Assembly (NCBI GenBank): GCA_902496115.1
Contig: CABUZK010000047.1
Location: 1-14,458, forward strand
Direction of reading: 5' to 3'
DNA length: 14,458 nt
DNA from: an uncultured Collinsella sp.
GTDB taxonomy: Bacteria; Actinomycetota; Coriobacteriia; Coriobacteriales; Coriobacteriaceae
The position numbers and the translations under genes were made by a program. The notes beneath the pieces were generated by a model. It did not search any database. It worked only from the letters and a program-made list of their open reading frames with translations, and was not told the DNA's origin. Positions 1 through 7,280 of this stretch are shown piece after piece. How positions within the stretch are numbered: the stretch's first letter is position 1; each line of letters begins with the position of its first letter.

Positions 1-1296
1 ACCGACGTGCTCTTTAAGGGCGGCCTGACCGTCAAGACCACCATCGACCCCACGATGCAGCAGGTGGCAGAGAATGCCGTTCGCGAGCAGCTCGACACGC
101 TCTCGCTCGACGGCCTGGACATGGGCATGGTCGTCGTCGACCCCAAGACCGGCTACATCAAGTGCATGGTGGGTGGCTACGACTACAATGCCGACGAGAA
201 CCACGTGAACCACGCCACGGCCAAGCGCCCCGTCGGTTCCACCTTTAAGGCCTTTACGCTCGCCACCGCCATCCAAAACGGCATGAATCCCAACGTCACT
301 CTTAACTGCAACTCGCCGCTCAAGGCTAAGGGCACCACGACCGAGGTCCAAAACTACGCCAACCAGAGCTATGGCAACATCACGCTCAAGCAGGCGACGG
401 CATACTCCTCCAACACCGGCTATATCCAGGTGGCCGAGGCCGTCGGCAACAGCAAGATTATCTCGCTCGTCAAAAAACTCGGCATCGATCCTTCTAAGGA
501 CAATATCGAGGACGTTCCCGTCATGACGCTCGGTACCGGCTCGATCTCTCCGCTCGAGATGGCGTCCGCCTACGCGACGTTTGCTAACGGAGGCAAATAC
601 CGCCAGCCGATCGCCATTACCGAGATCGACTCGCGTACCGGATCGGTCCTGTACCAGCACACCGATAACCCTCAGCAGGTGCTGACCGAGGGCGAGGCCG
701 CCGCGGTCACCGATGTCCTGTCCGGCGTCATGAAGGGCGGCGGTACGGGTGCTGCCGGCGCCCTGAGCGTCAACCAGCCCTATGCCGGCAAGACGGGCAC
801 CACCGACAACACCACCAATCTGTGGTTCTGCGGCTATACCCCGCAGCTGGCGTGCGCCCTGTGGACCGGCTATTCCGCGGGCGAGATCCCCATCCAAAAA
901 TACGGCACGGACCTGCTGGGCGACAGCACCAACCTGCCTGTCTTCAAGCGGTTTATGAACACCGTTCTGACCGGTACCGAGCGCGAGGAGTTTGCGACCG
1001 GAACGGCGCCCACCTACAAGAACAACAGCGTCTGGAAGTTCTACGGCACCAACAACACCAAGAAGACGGAGAACGACGACAAGGACGAGAACGAAGACGA
1101 AGAGGAAACCACCACGACGACTACCACGACGACCACGACCACCGAGACCACGGGTGGCGACACCACCGGCGGCACCGGTACGACCGGTGGCTCGACGGGC
1201 GGCTCCACTGGTGGTTCGACCGGCGGCGATGGCGGCACGCCTACGCCTACGCCCACTCCCGACCCCTCGCCCACGCCTGACGATACGGTCGGCTAG
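1..1296 (+). CDS. Class A penicillin-binding protein, transpeptidase part (5' end outside window)
   Basis: This is the C-terminal part of a bifunctional peptidoglycan synthase that cross-links peptide stems outside the membrane. The reading frame is open from base 1, so the glycosyltransferase and membrane-anchor regions lie outside the window. The opening GGLTVKTTIDPTMQ is typical of the linker entering a class A PBP transpeptidase domain. All three active-site motifs are present: STFK with the catalytic Ser at 238-249, SSN at 406-414 and KTGT at 790-801. After the domain comes an acidic stretch (about 1069-1107), twelve consecutive Thr (1108-1143), a Gly/Thr/Ser-rich segment and a Thr-Pro repeat ending in DDTVG. 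Tails of this kind occur in other Gram-positive PBPs and probably span or contact the cell wall. A strong terminator follows. The family is clear; which PBP paralogue this is cannot be told from the fragment. Confidence 0.93.
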   Translation, partial: TDVLFKGGLTVKTTIDPTMQQVAENAVREQLDTLSLDGLDMGMVVVDPKTGYIKCMVGGYDYNADENHVNHATAKRPVGSTFKAFTLATAIQNGMNPNVTLNCNSPLKAKGTTTEVQNYANQSYGNITLKQATAYSSNTGYIQVAEAVGNSKIISLVKKLGIDPSKDNIEDVPVMTLGTGSISPLEMASAYATFANGGKYRQPIAITEIDSRTGSVLYQHTDNPQQVLTEGEAAAVTDVLSGVMKGGGTGAAGALSVNQPYAGKTGTTDNTTNLWFCGYTPQLACALWTGYSAGEIPIQKYGTDLLGDSTNLPVFKRFMNTVLTGTEREEFATGTAPTYKNNSVWKFYGTNNTKKTENDDKDENEDEEETTTTTTTTTTTTETTGGDTTGGTGTTGGSTGGSTGGSTGGDGGTPTPTPTPDPSPTPDDTVG

Positions 1297-1320
1297 AAAT
1301 TCATCCGGCCATAAGCAACA

Positions 1321-1361
1321 AGGCCCCCGAGCAGCTTATTTGAACTGCTCGGGGGCCTTTT
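1321..1361 (+). terminator. Rho-independent terminator after the PBP gene
   Basis: A perfect 14-bp stem (1321-1334 with 1345-1358, GC-rich core CCCCCGAGCAG) with a 10-base loop is followed by a short T run. It begins 24 bases after the PBP stop. On the minus strand the T run is poor, so it mainly serves the plus-strand gene. Confidence 0.9.
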
Positions 1362-1398
1362 AGTTTGAAGCGGCCTGGTGGGCGGTCTTTATACCGGC

Positions 1399-1437
1399 AA
1401 ACAAAGGGGGGGGGTACCAACCAACGTCGATACCCCC
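1399..1437 (-). terminator. Possible terminator after argR
   Basis: Read on the minus strand, GGGGGTA (1431-1437) can pair with TACCCCC (1410-1416) across a 14-base loop. Four more C and then TTTGTTT (1405-1399) follow. It lies about 50 bases past the argR stop. The U tract is interrupted and the extra C residues weaken the case. Confidence 0.4.
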
Positions 1438-1488
1438 TTACAAGCCACGATGTCAGCGCACACAGTGCAGAGCGCACGACCCGCACGC

Positions 1489-1926
1489 CTACTTGCGAGA
1501 ATTGCTCAGCTTATTGATCAGCGCCTCAAGACGCTCGCCGTCCTCGGCCGTCTGGGCAATAACCAAAATCGTATCGTTGCCGGCAAGCGAGCCAAGCACA
1601 TCGGGCAACTCTGCCGCATCAACGGCGGCGGCGATGCCGGAAGCCGTGCCAGGCTGAGCCTTGATCATAACCAGATTATCGGTACGCAAAACGCCCGTTA
1701 CGAGCTCGGAAACCATACGCTGCAGGTGCAGGTCCTCTGCCAGAACATAGATACCCTCGGGGAGCTTACGCAGCCCCATATCGGCAATATCGCGAGAGAC
1801 AGTCGCCTGCGTGCAATCAAAGCCCATAGCACGGAGCTCATCGACCAGCACGCGCTGCGTACGGACGTCCTTATTGCGCACAATATCTCTAATGGCATCC
1901 TGGCGCCCATTGCGTTTTTTAGCCAT
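1489..1926 (-). CDS. argR: Arginine repressor ArgR
   Basis: This is the arginine-responsive DNA-binding regulator of arginine synthesis and breakdown; in the family it acts as a hexamer. The 145-residue length is usual (about 150). The N-terminal winged helix includes TQATVSRDIADMGL at residues 39-52 as the recognition region. The C-terminal oligomerisation and arginine-binding domain shows QPGTASGIAAAVD (91-103) and GSLAGNDTILVI (112-123). The family usually has GDD here, and this protein has Asn at 117. The ATG at 1926 was chosen because GGAGAGAGGG precedes it at good spacing; an upstream TTG at 1959 would add 11 poorly conserved residues. No arginine genes are in the window, so it probably acts on distant operons. 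Palindromes upstream suggest autoregulation (inference). Confidence 0.95.
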   Translation of the reverse strand: MAKKRNGRQDAIRDIVRNKDVRTQRVLVDELRAMGFDCTQATVSRDIADMGLRKLPEGIYVLAEDLHLQRMVSELVTGVLRTDNLVMIKAQPGTASGIAAAVDAAELPDVLGSLAGNDTILVIAQTAEDGERLEALINKLSNSRK

Positions 1927-1959
1927 ACAAACCCTCTCTCCAAAAGATGGCGGAGACAA

Positions 1960-1974
1960 TCAATCAGTGATTGA
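1960..1974. promoter_or_regulatory. 15-bp palindrome upstream of argR, candidate operator
   Basis: TCAATCAGTGATTGA is a perfect inverted repeat (7-bp arms around one base) centred about 40 bases upstream of the argR start. Its halves TCAAT and ATTGA differ by one base from the classical ARG-box halves TGAAT and ATTCA. It would overlap the proposed transcription start. Its role as an ArgR autoregulatory operator is inference. Confidence 0.45.
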
Positions 1975-1976
1975 AT

Positions 1977-2006
1977 AGTTTAACGCTATTTGAAGGCTTT
2001 TGTGTA
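1977..2006 (-). promoter_or_regulatory. Possible sigma-70-type promoter for argR
   Basis: On the minus strand TACACA (2001-2006) and TAAACT (1977-1982) are 18 bases apart. Each matches four of six consensus positions. Position relative to argR is sensible, with a start near 1970, but the match is modest. Confidence 0.3.
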
Positions 2007-2014
2007 TAAGAACG

Positions 2015-2052
2015 CATTTCGAAACAATTCTATGCAAATTTGTTTCGAAATG
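2015..2052. repeat. 13-bp perfect inverted repeat between the glycosyltransferase and argR
   Basis: CATTTCGAAACAA (2015-2027) and TTGTTTCGAAATG (2040-2052) are perfect complements around a 12-base loop. Each arm contains the self-palindrome TTTCGAAA, so it could be a double operator site. It starts just past the glycosyltransferase stop on the minus strand and lies directly upstream of the proposed argR -35. It has no clear U run, so it would be a weak terminator. Confidence 0.7.
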
Positions 2053-2058
2053 AGCCGT

Positions 2059-3099
2059 TTAGGCGGTTTTTGCACCCGTCCGGTTAAGAAAAGCTGCCAG
2101 ATGCGTACACATCACGCAGCGCGTGGGCTTGGCGCTGGCGATCGGCCCAAACAACAGACCGAGTCCCCGATGGTTGTCCTTGAGCGCGGCGACCATCTGA
2201 CGGGTTCGAGGCGCCTCGAGCATATCACGCATGCGGGCGGAACGCTCAATTGACGACACCCCATGCGGGCTCAGACACAAATTCTCGATGCAGCCGACCA
2301 GTCCGGCAAAGTAGAACTTTTGGCTTGCCAGCTTGAGCCGACCACCGCTATCTGCTTCCGAGAGTGAGTCCGCAAGCTCGTCGAGCGCTCGAGTGTCATC
2401 GGATATCCTGGCATACATGGTGGGATCAAAGGCATCTGTAAGCTTAGGTGCCACCGCGTGGAAACAAGCGTCGCCGCAGCCGGACACGAATCGTGCCTGT
2501 GAGAGCGCATAAGCCATAAACTCAACCGTACGGTACGCCTTGCCACGCGACAGGCATGCTTCAAACAGCGGACGGCTATACATCACGCCAGAGGTCTGAG
2601 CGACTAGGCCGCCCAAAATCAACTGGGGCAGCCCAGTCACCATAGAAGACTCGTCTTCTATGGCAATAGAGGCAGCATCCAAGACGCGCGAATGACGCTC
2701 GCGATGCGCATCGTATCGATCGAGCGACACCGAGGGGAGCACAATGTCTGCCGCAGTATCGCACGCGATATCGACCATCTTGGAAAGGGCCTGCGGAGCA
2801 AACCACTCATCGGCGTTCATGGCGATGATGTGAGAGCCGCGCGAGGCATCAAAACCGGCACGAAGACAAGCGCCGCGCTTCGCGTCCTCGACGTCAATCA
2901 AATCAATATGGATGTCCCTGTCGGCAGCAACTTGAAGCGAATGGCGCACACCGGGCGCAGCATCGCGGCAGACAACGACAATCTGCAAATCGTAGAGGTC
3001 TTGGTTCTGGATACTCTCGAGCGCACGCATCGCATAGCTGGGCGAACCTTCTACCACAAGGATCACCGAAAGTCGCGGATGCGAGCCACGTCGAACCAA
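2059..3099 (-). CDS. Glycosyltransferase, family 2-like (GT-A fold)
   Basis: This is a putative sugar transferase of 346 residues, acceptor and sugar unknown. The N-terminus SVILVVEGSPSYAMRALESI (11-30) is the usual opening of the nucleotide-sugar-binding GT-A domain. The segment IIAMNADEWFAP (91-102) sits where family 2 enzymes carry the DXD metal-binding motif, here as NADEW with Asp97. The roughly 200-residue C-terminal part is not recognised. No transmembrane segment or signal peptide is evident, so the enzyme is probably cytosolic. The start is TTG at 3099: an in-frame stop lies at 3127-3129, there is no in-frame ATG or GTG between, and GAGAGGA precedes the TTG at about 9-bp spacing. It stands alone between truA and argR, with no other cell-envelope genes nearby on this strand. 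A role in surface polysaccharide or glycolipid synthesis is a guess. Confidence 0.75.
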   Translation of the reverse strand: MVRRGSHPRLSVILVVEGSPSYAMRALESIQNQDLYDLQIVVVCRDAAPGVRHSLQVAADRDIHIDLIDVEDAKRGACLRAGFDASRGSHIIAMNADEWFAPQALSKMVDIACDTAADIVLPSVSLDRYDAHRERHSRVLDAASIAIEDESSMVTGLPQLILGGLVAQTSGVMYSRPLFEACLSRGKAYRTVEFMAYALSQARFVSGCGDACFHAVAPKLTDAFDPTMYARISDDTRALDELADSLSEADSGGRLKLASQKFYFAGLVGCIENLCLSPHGVSSIERSARMRDMLEAPRTRQMVAALKDNHRGLGLLFGPIASAKPTRCVMCTHLAAFLNRTGAKTA

Positions 3100-3260
3100 G
3101 TTATCCGTCCTCTCGACAGCAATGAATCAAACTGTCGTTCATGGTACACCCCGGCAATAAAAGCAATGAGACACCGGTTGCACTGCACGCCAAGAACAGA
3201 TGTTGCACACGCGCAGCCCACAGATGACAGGTGCCGACGAACGGCGCGTCGAGCCCTCCC

Positions 3261-4085
3261 CTAGTCGAGCACGACAAGCTCGGCGGGATCGTAATCCACG
3301 CCCATAAACGTAAGGCCGCAGGCAGGAGCCGTGGGGCCCGCAGCGGTACGATCGCAAGCATCGATGACCTCGCGCATCCACTCGGGTTCACGGCGATGCA
3401 TGCCAATCTCGACAAGCGTGCCAACGATCGTACGGACCATCGAATGCAGAAACGCATTGCCCTCGATGGTAAACGTCAGGATGTCCTCGCCAAACGCAAC
3501 CTCATGGCCAAACTCGGCGCGCATTACGCAGCGGTGCGTAGGTTTGCCCACGGCAGAGGCAACCTTGCAAAAGCTTTTAAAGTCCTGCTCGCCCAAAAGC
3601 GCAGGGCAGGCGGCCGCCATCGCATCGACGTCGAGGGGATAGCGATACCACCACACAGCACCGCGTGACAGCACGGGCCGCGCATCACGATCGGCAATGC
3701 GATAGGTGTAAGTGCGAGAGCGCGCGTCAAAGCGCGCAGAAAAGCCCTTACGGGCCCTGTAGACCTCGTTTATGGCGATATCTTTGGGCAGCAGGGCATC
3801 CATAGCCCGCAGCCACCTACGGCGCGTACACGCGAGCTCAGCGTCCGTTACGGGAACGCTGATGTACTGAGCCACGGCATGCACGCCGGCATCGGTACGC
3901 CCCGCGCACGTCAAATCGATCGGGCGGCGAAGCAGCGTCTCGATGGCTCGACGTAGCTCGCCCGCAACCGTCGTCTGTCCCGGCTGCTCGGCAAATCCGC
4001 TATACGACGAGCCATCATAGGCCACACGAAATACGAGCGTGGCGTCAAGCTCGGAAATCGAATTGAAATCAGACGGGGCAGTCAT
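3261..4085 (-). CDS. truA: tRNA pseudouridine(38-40) synthase TruA
   Basis: It converts uridines 38-40 in the anticodon stem-loop of many tRNAs to pseudouridine. The protein has 274 residues, close to the usual 250-270. The N-terminal VAYDGSSYSGF (21-31) and the catalytic motif CAGRTDAGVHA with Asp65 are intact. RTYTYRI (124-130) and the late FLHSMVRTIVG region (212-222) also fit the family. The ATG at 4085 was chosen because GGGAG lies five bases upstream; a TTG 15 bases earlier lacks a good site. It follows rplQ, as in many bacteria, but a strong terminator lies between them. It must therefore rely on read-through or its own promoter, which I could not identify. Confidence 0.96.
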   Translation of the reverse strand: MTAPSDFNSISELDATLVFRVAYDGSSYSGFAEQPGQTTVAGELRRAIETLLRRPIDLTCAGRTDAGVHAVAQYISVPVTDAELACTRRRWLRAMDALLPKDIAINEVYRARKGFSARFDARSRTYTYRIADRDARPVLSRGAVWWYRYPLDVDAMAAACPALLGEQDFKSFCKVASAVGKPTHRCVMRAEFGHEVAFGEDILTFTIEGNAFLHSMVRTIVGTLVEIGMHRREPEWMREVIDACDRTAAGPTAPACGLTFMGVDYDPAELVVLD

Positions 4086-4120
4086 GGGCGCTCCCAACAA
4101 ACAAGTAACGGTATCGCGAC

Positions 4121-4151
4121 AAAAAAAGAGGGGTACGCGAACGTACCCCTC
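4121..4151 (-). terminator. Rho-independent terminator closing the ribosomal operon
   Basis: On the minus strand a perfect 10-bp stem GAGGGGTACG/CGTACCCCTC with a four-base loop is followed directly by seven T (plus-strand A run 4121-4127). It lies 27 bases past the rplQ stop and ends before truA. This is a textbook intrinsic terminator. Confidence 0.93.
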
Positions 4152-4177
4152 GAATATAGCCTATGCAGACGGAAAGT

Positions 4178-4645
4178 CTACTCAGCGGTCTCCTCAGCAG
4201 GAGCCTCCTCGACGGCCTCGACCTTCTTGGGAGCAGCGGCCTTCTTGGGGGCCGGAGCAGCCTTCTTGGCCTTAGGCGTGCAAGGCTCGGTGACGAGCTC
4301 CATGATAACGATGGGAGCGTTGTCGCCCTTGCGGTTGCCGAGCTTCATGATGCGGGTGTAACCGCCGTTGCGGTCCTGCCACATGCCCTGGGCAGCCTTG
4401 TCGAAGATCTCGGCAACGAGCTGCTTATCGCCGAGCTTGGCGATAGCCAGACGACGAGAGTGCAGGTCGCCCTTCTTGGCCCAAGTGATGATCGGGTCGA
4501 CGACCGAACGCAGCGCCTTAGCGCGGGTCACGGTGGTCTTGATGCGGTCGTTCTCGAAGAGGGCCTTAGCAAGGCTCTTCTTCATGGCCTTGGTGTGGCT
4601 CGCATCGGTGCCGAGCTTCAGGCCCTTCTTAACGTTGTGACGCAT
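4178..4645 (-). CDS. rplQ: 50S ribosomal protein L17
   Basis: A large-subunit protein near the peptide exit tunnel. The conserved core begins MRHNVKKGLKLGTDASHT and includes ITTWAK-like IITWAKKGDLHSRR and the ending NRKGDNAPIVIMEL. At 155 residues it is longer than the usual ~120, because a low-complexity tail of Lys/Ala then Glu/Ala (about 122-155) is added. Such tails are common in actinobacterial L17. The tail is basic first and acidic at the end. GAGGAG precedes the ATG. It is the last gene of the operon, 30 bases after rpoA. Confidence 0.98.
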   Translation of the reverse strand: MRHNVKKGLKLGTDASHTKAMKKSLAKALFENDRIKTTVTRAKALRSVVDPIITWAKKGDLHSRRLAIAKLGDKQLVAEIFDKAAQGMWQDRNGGYTRIMKLGNRKGDNAPIVIMELVTEPCTPKAKKAAPAPKKAAAPKKVEAVEEAPAEETAE

Positions 4646-4675
4646 GGTCTAGTTTCTCCTCAAATATGCGAAGCA

Positions 4676-5617
4676 TTAAGCCTTCAGGCTCAGGCCCATG
4701 GACTCAAGCTTGTCCTTCACTTCCTCGATCGACTTAACACCGAAGTTACGGATGTTGAGCAGATCGTTCTCCGAGAACTCAACGAGCTGACGGACCGAGT
4801 GAATGCTGGCGCGCTTAAGGCAGTTGTAGGAACGGACGGAAAGGTCCAGATCCTCGATCTGCTTGTCCAGCTCGGCGTTGTCGTTGGTGACCTCGGGAGC
4901 GAAGATCGAAGCCTCCTCCTCGACCTCGGGGGTCTCGGCAAGGTTCATAAAGGCGGCCATATGCTGGTTGATGATATTGGCAGCCTGGACCACGGCGTCG
5001 CGCGGGGCGATGGAGCCGTTGGTCTCGATCTCGAGGACAAGGCGGTCGTAGTCGGTGTGCTGACCGACACGGCAAGCCTCAACGAGCTTGGCGCAACGGG
5101 AAACCGGCGAGTACAGCGAGTCGACGTGGATCACACCGATGGGATCGTTGTCGCGCTTGTTTGCCTCGCCAGAAACATAGCCGCGGCCATAGCCGATGCG
5201 CATGCTCATGGTGAGATGGCCACCCTCGGTGAGCGTAGCAATGTGCTGCTCGGGGTTGACCAGCTCAAACTCGGACGGAATAAAGAAGTCCGCACCGGTG
5301 ACCTCGCAGGGGCCGTCAACCGAGATGGTGGCGGTCGCCTCGTCGGTCGTGCCGAGAGCCCTGAAGACAAGACCCTTGACATTCAGGACGATGTCGGTGA
5401 CATCCTCGACCATGTTAGGGATGGTCATGAACTCGTGCTGCGCACCATCGATCTGAATAGCCTCGACGGCGGCACCCTCGAGCGAGGACAGAAGAACGCG
5501 ACGAAGGGAGTTACCCAGCGTATCGCCGTAACCACGCTCGAGCGGCTCGACGGAGACACGAGCAGACGTCTCGTTGATCTCTTCGACCTGAACCTGAGGC
5601 CTAATGAATTCTGACAT
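4676..5617 (-). CDS. rpoA: DNA-directed RNA polymerase subunit alpha
   Basis: The alpha subunit dimerises to nucleate RNA polymerase assembly and contacts promoter UP elements and activators. The 313-residue protein has the N-terminal dimerisation domain (about 1-230, with RGYGDTLGNSLRRVLLSSL at 28-46), an acidic linker (about 230-250) and the C-terminal DNA-binding domain (about 253-313). The DNA-contact residues of the E. coli protein are preserved with an offset of three: Arg262, Asn265, Cys266, Gly293, Lys295 and Ser296. GGAGG lies just before the ATG. It sits between rpsD and rplQ as in the standard alpha operon. Confidence 0.99.
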   Translation of the reverse strand: MSEFIRPQVQVEEINETSARVSVEPLERGYGDTLGNSLRRVLLSSLEGAAVEAIQIDGAQHEFMTIPNMVEDVTDIVLNVKGLVFRALGTTDEATATISVDGPCEVTGADFFIPSEFELVNPEQHIATLTEGGHLTMSMRIGYGRGYVSGEANKRDNDPIGVIHVDSLYSPVSRCAKLVEACRVGQHTDYDRLVLEIETNGSIAPRDAVVQAANIINQHMAAFMNLAETPEVEEEASIFAPEVTNDNAELDKQIEDLDLSVRSYNCLKRASIHSVRQLVEFSENDLLNIRNFGVKSIEEVKDKLESMGLSLKA

Positions 5618-5649
5618 GTATTACCTCCAGCCTCAGCAGCCCGGATGGA

Positions 5650-6246
5650 CTACTTAGAGTAGAGCTCGACGATGAGCTGCTCGTTGATATCACCGCTGAT
5701 CTGCTCACGCGTCGGCAGAGCGAGCACGTTACCAGACAGCTTCTCGATATCGACCTCGAGCCAGCCAGGGACCTCAAAGCGCTCGGAGGAAATCAGGGCC
5801 TCCTTGATGGGGAGGAGGTCACGGAACTTCTCGCCGACAGCGACGACGTCGCCGGCCTTGACGCGGTAGGACGGGATGTCCACGCGCTTGCCGTTCACGG
5901 TGAAGTGACCGTGACGGACGGACTGACGAGCCTCTTTGCGGGTGCGGGCGAAGCCAAGACGGAAGACGACGTTGTCGAGGCGAGACTCAAGGATGATCAT
6001 GAGGTTCTCACCGGTGACGCCGTTCATCTTGCGGGCCTTGTTGAAGTAGCCGTGGAACTGCTTCTCCAGAACGCCATAGATGAACTTGACCTTCTGCTTC
6101 TCGCGCAGCTGCATGCCGTACTCAGATTCCTTGCGACGGCGCTTGGGCTGACGGATAGATTCCTTCTTGCTGCTGTAACCGAGCTCAGCGGGATCGATCC
6201 CGAGCTGACGGCAGCGCTTAAGAACAGGAGTCCTGTCGATTGCCAT
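5650..6246 (-). CDS. rpsD: 30S ribosomal protein S4, zinc-free type
   Basis: A primary 16S rRNA-binding protein that starts assembly of the small-subunit body; in some bacteria it also represses its own operon. The 198 residues include the S4 RNA-binding domain (about 90-155) with RLDNVVFRLGFARTRKEARQ and the typical ending INEQLIVELYSK. The N-terminus has a single Cys (residue 12) and lacks the four-cysteine zinc site, so this is the C-minus form. AAAGGA precedes the ATG. Spacing to rpsK is 19 bases and to rpoA 32 bases. Confidence 0.98.
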   Translation of the reverse strand: MAIDRTPVLKRCRQLGIDPAELGYSSKKESIRQPKRRRKESEYGMQLREKQKVKFIYGVLEKQFHGYFNKARKMNGVTGENLMIILESRLDNVVFRLGFARTRKEARQSVRHGHFTVNGKRVDIPSYRVKAGDVVAVGEKFRDLLPIKEALISSERFEVPGWLEVDIEKLSGNVLALPTREQISGDINEQLIVELYSK

Positions 6247-6265
6247 ATTGATACGATCCTTTCAG

Positions 6266-6670
6266 TTACACGCGGCGACGCTTCTTGGGGCGGCAGCCGT
6301 TGTGCGGAATGGGGGTCTTGTCCTGGATGCTCGAGACCTCGAGGCCAGCAGCCTGGAGGGAGCGGATGGCGGTCTCACGACCGGAGCCGGGGCCCTTGAC
6401 GAAGACGGAAACCTTCTTCATACCGTGCTCCATGGCCTGCTTGGCAGCAGCCTCGGCAGCCATCTGGGCAGCGAACGGCGTGGACTTACGGGAGCCCTTG
6501 AAGCCCACCTGGCCAGCCGACTTCCAGGAAATGACGTTGCCCTGGGGATCGGTGATCGAAACGATCGTGTTGTTGAACGTAGAACGAATGTGAGCCTGGC
6601 CCACGGAAATGTTCTTACGGTCCGCGCGCTTCAGACGGGCAGCGCGAACGTTCTTCTTAGCAGTAGCCAT
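6266..6670 (-). CDS. rpsK: 30S ribosomal protein S11
   Basis: A platform protein of the 30S subunit near the mRNA exit and the E site. The 134-residue length is slightly above the usual 129. Hallmarks are HIRSTFNNTIVSITD (27-41), VKGPGSGRETAIRSL and the basic end PIPHNGCRPKKRRRV. AAGGAG precedes the ATG at about 10 bases. It lies 14 bases after the rpsM stop, inside the alpha cluster. Confidence 0.98.
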   Translation of the reverse strand: MATAKKNVRAARLKRADRKNISVGQAHIRSTFNNTIVSITDPQGNVISWKSAGQVGFKGSRKSTPFAAQMAAEAAAKQAMEHGMKKVSVFVKGPGSGRETAIRSLQAAGLEVSSIQDKTPIPHNGCRPKKRRRV

Positions 6671-6684
6671 CTATCTAGCGCTCC

Positions 6685-7059
6685 TTATTTCTTCTTCTTA
6701 GCACCGATCTGACGCTTCGGGCCCTTGCGGGTACGAGCGTTAGTGTGGGTGCGCTGGCCGCGGACCGGGAGGCCCTTGCGGTGACGAAGGCCGCGGTTGC
6801 AGCCGATGTCCATAAGGCGCTTGACGTTCTGGTTGCGCTCACGGCGGAGGTCGCCCTCAACCATGATCTGGTTCTTATCGATATAATCGCGGATGGCGTT
6901 AACCTCATCCTCGGTGAGGTCCTTAACGCGCGTATCCACGTTAACGTTGCACTCGACGCAAATCTTCGTCGCAGTGGTGCGGCCGATGCCGTAAATGTAG
7001 GTCAGACCGATCTCAACGCGCTTCTCACGCGGGAGGTCGACACCATTAATACGGGCCAA
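6685..7059 (-). CDS. rpsM: 30S ribosomal protein S13
   Basis: A head protein of the 30S subunit that contacts 50S (bridge B1) and P-site tRNA. The 124 residues begin MARINGVDLPREKRVEIGL, include YIYGIGRTTATKI, and end with the conserved GLPVRGQRTHTNARTRKGP followed by a lysine tail. The start codon is TTG at 7059. It gives the exact conserved N-terminus, and AGAGGAG sits six bases before it, so the assignment is firm despite the rare codon. First of the rpsM-rpsK-rpsD-rpoA-rplQ set; in E. coli, S4 controls this operon at the rpsM start. A similar control here is only a possibility. Confidence 0.97.
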   Translation of the reverse strand: MARINGVDLPREKRVEIGLTYIYGIGRTTATKICVECNVNVDTRVKDLTEDEVNAIRDYIDKNQIMVEGDLRRERNQNVKRLMDIGCNRGLRHRKGLPVRGQRTHTNARTRKGPKRQIGAKKKK

Positions 7060-7073
7060 CGTAGTCTCCTCTC

Positions 7074-7187
7074 TTAACCCTGACGCTGCTTATGACGGGG
7101 GTTCTCGCAAATGACGAGGACCTTGCCATGGCGCCTAATGATTTTGCACTTATCGCACATCTTCTTGACCGAAGGACGTACCTTCAT
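7074..7187 (-). CDS. rpmJ: 50S ribosomal protein L36
   Basis: The smallest large-subunit protein, 37 residues. The translation begins MKVRPSVKKMCDKCK and ends NPRHKQRQG. The zinc ribbon ligands Cys11, Cys14, Cys27 and His32 are present, so this is the zinc-binding C-plus form. The start ATG at 7187 is preceded by AAAGGAAG. The stop lies 14 bases before rpsM. The position between infA and rpsM is the standard one. Confidence 0.97.
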   Translation of the reverse strand: MKVRPSVKKMCDKCKIIRRHGKVLVICENPRHKQRQG

Positions 7188-7280
7188 CGTTCTTCCTTTC
7201 GGTAGCGCTCAAACTACTTCCCTACTATCTACTCGCCCAGCCGCAGGCGTTTAAAACTATGGCTGGTCTTCACACACAAT

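Noticed and set aside
3101..3457. A 118-codon minus-strand frame between truA and the glycosyltransferase
   Set aside because: Most of it overlaps truA in another frame, and the protein is low in conserved features. The 161-base gap itself shows no gene.
4163..5614. A 483-codon open frame on the plus strand opposite rplQ and rpoA
   Set aside because: It is antisense to two certain genes, is rich in Leu, Val and Asp as expected from the mirrored codon bias, and resembles no protein family.
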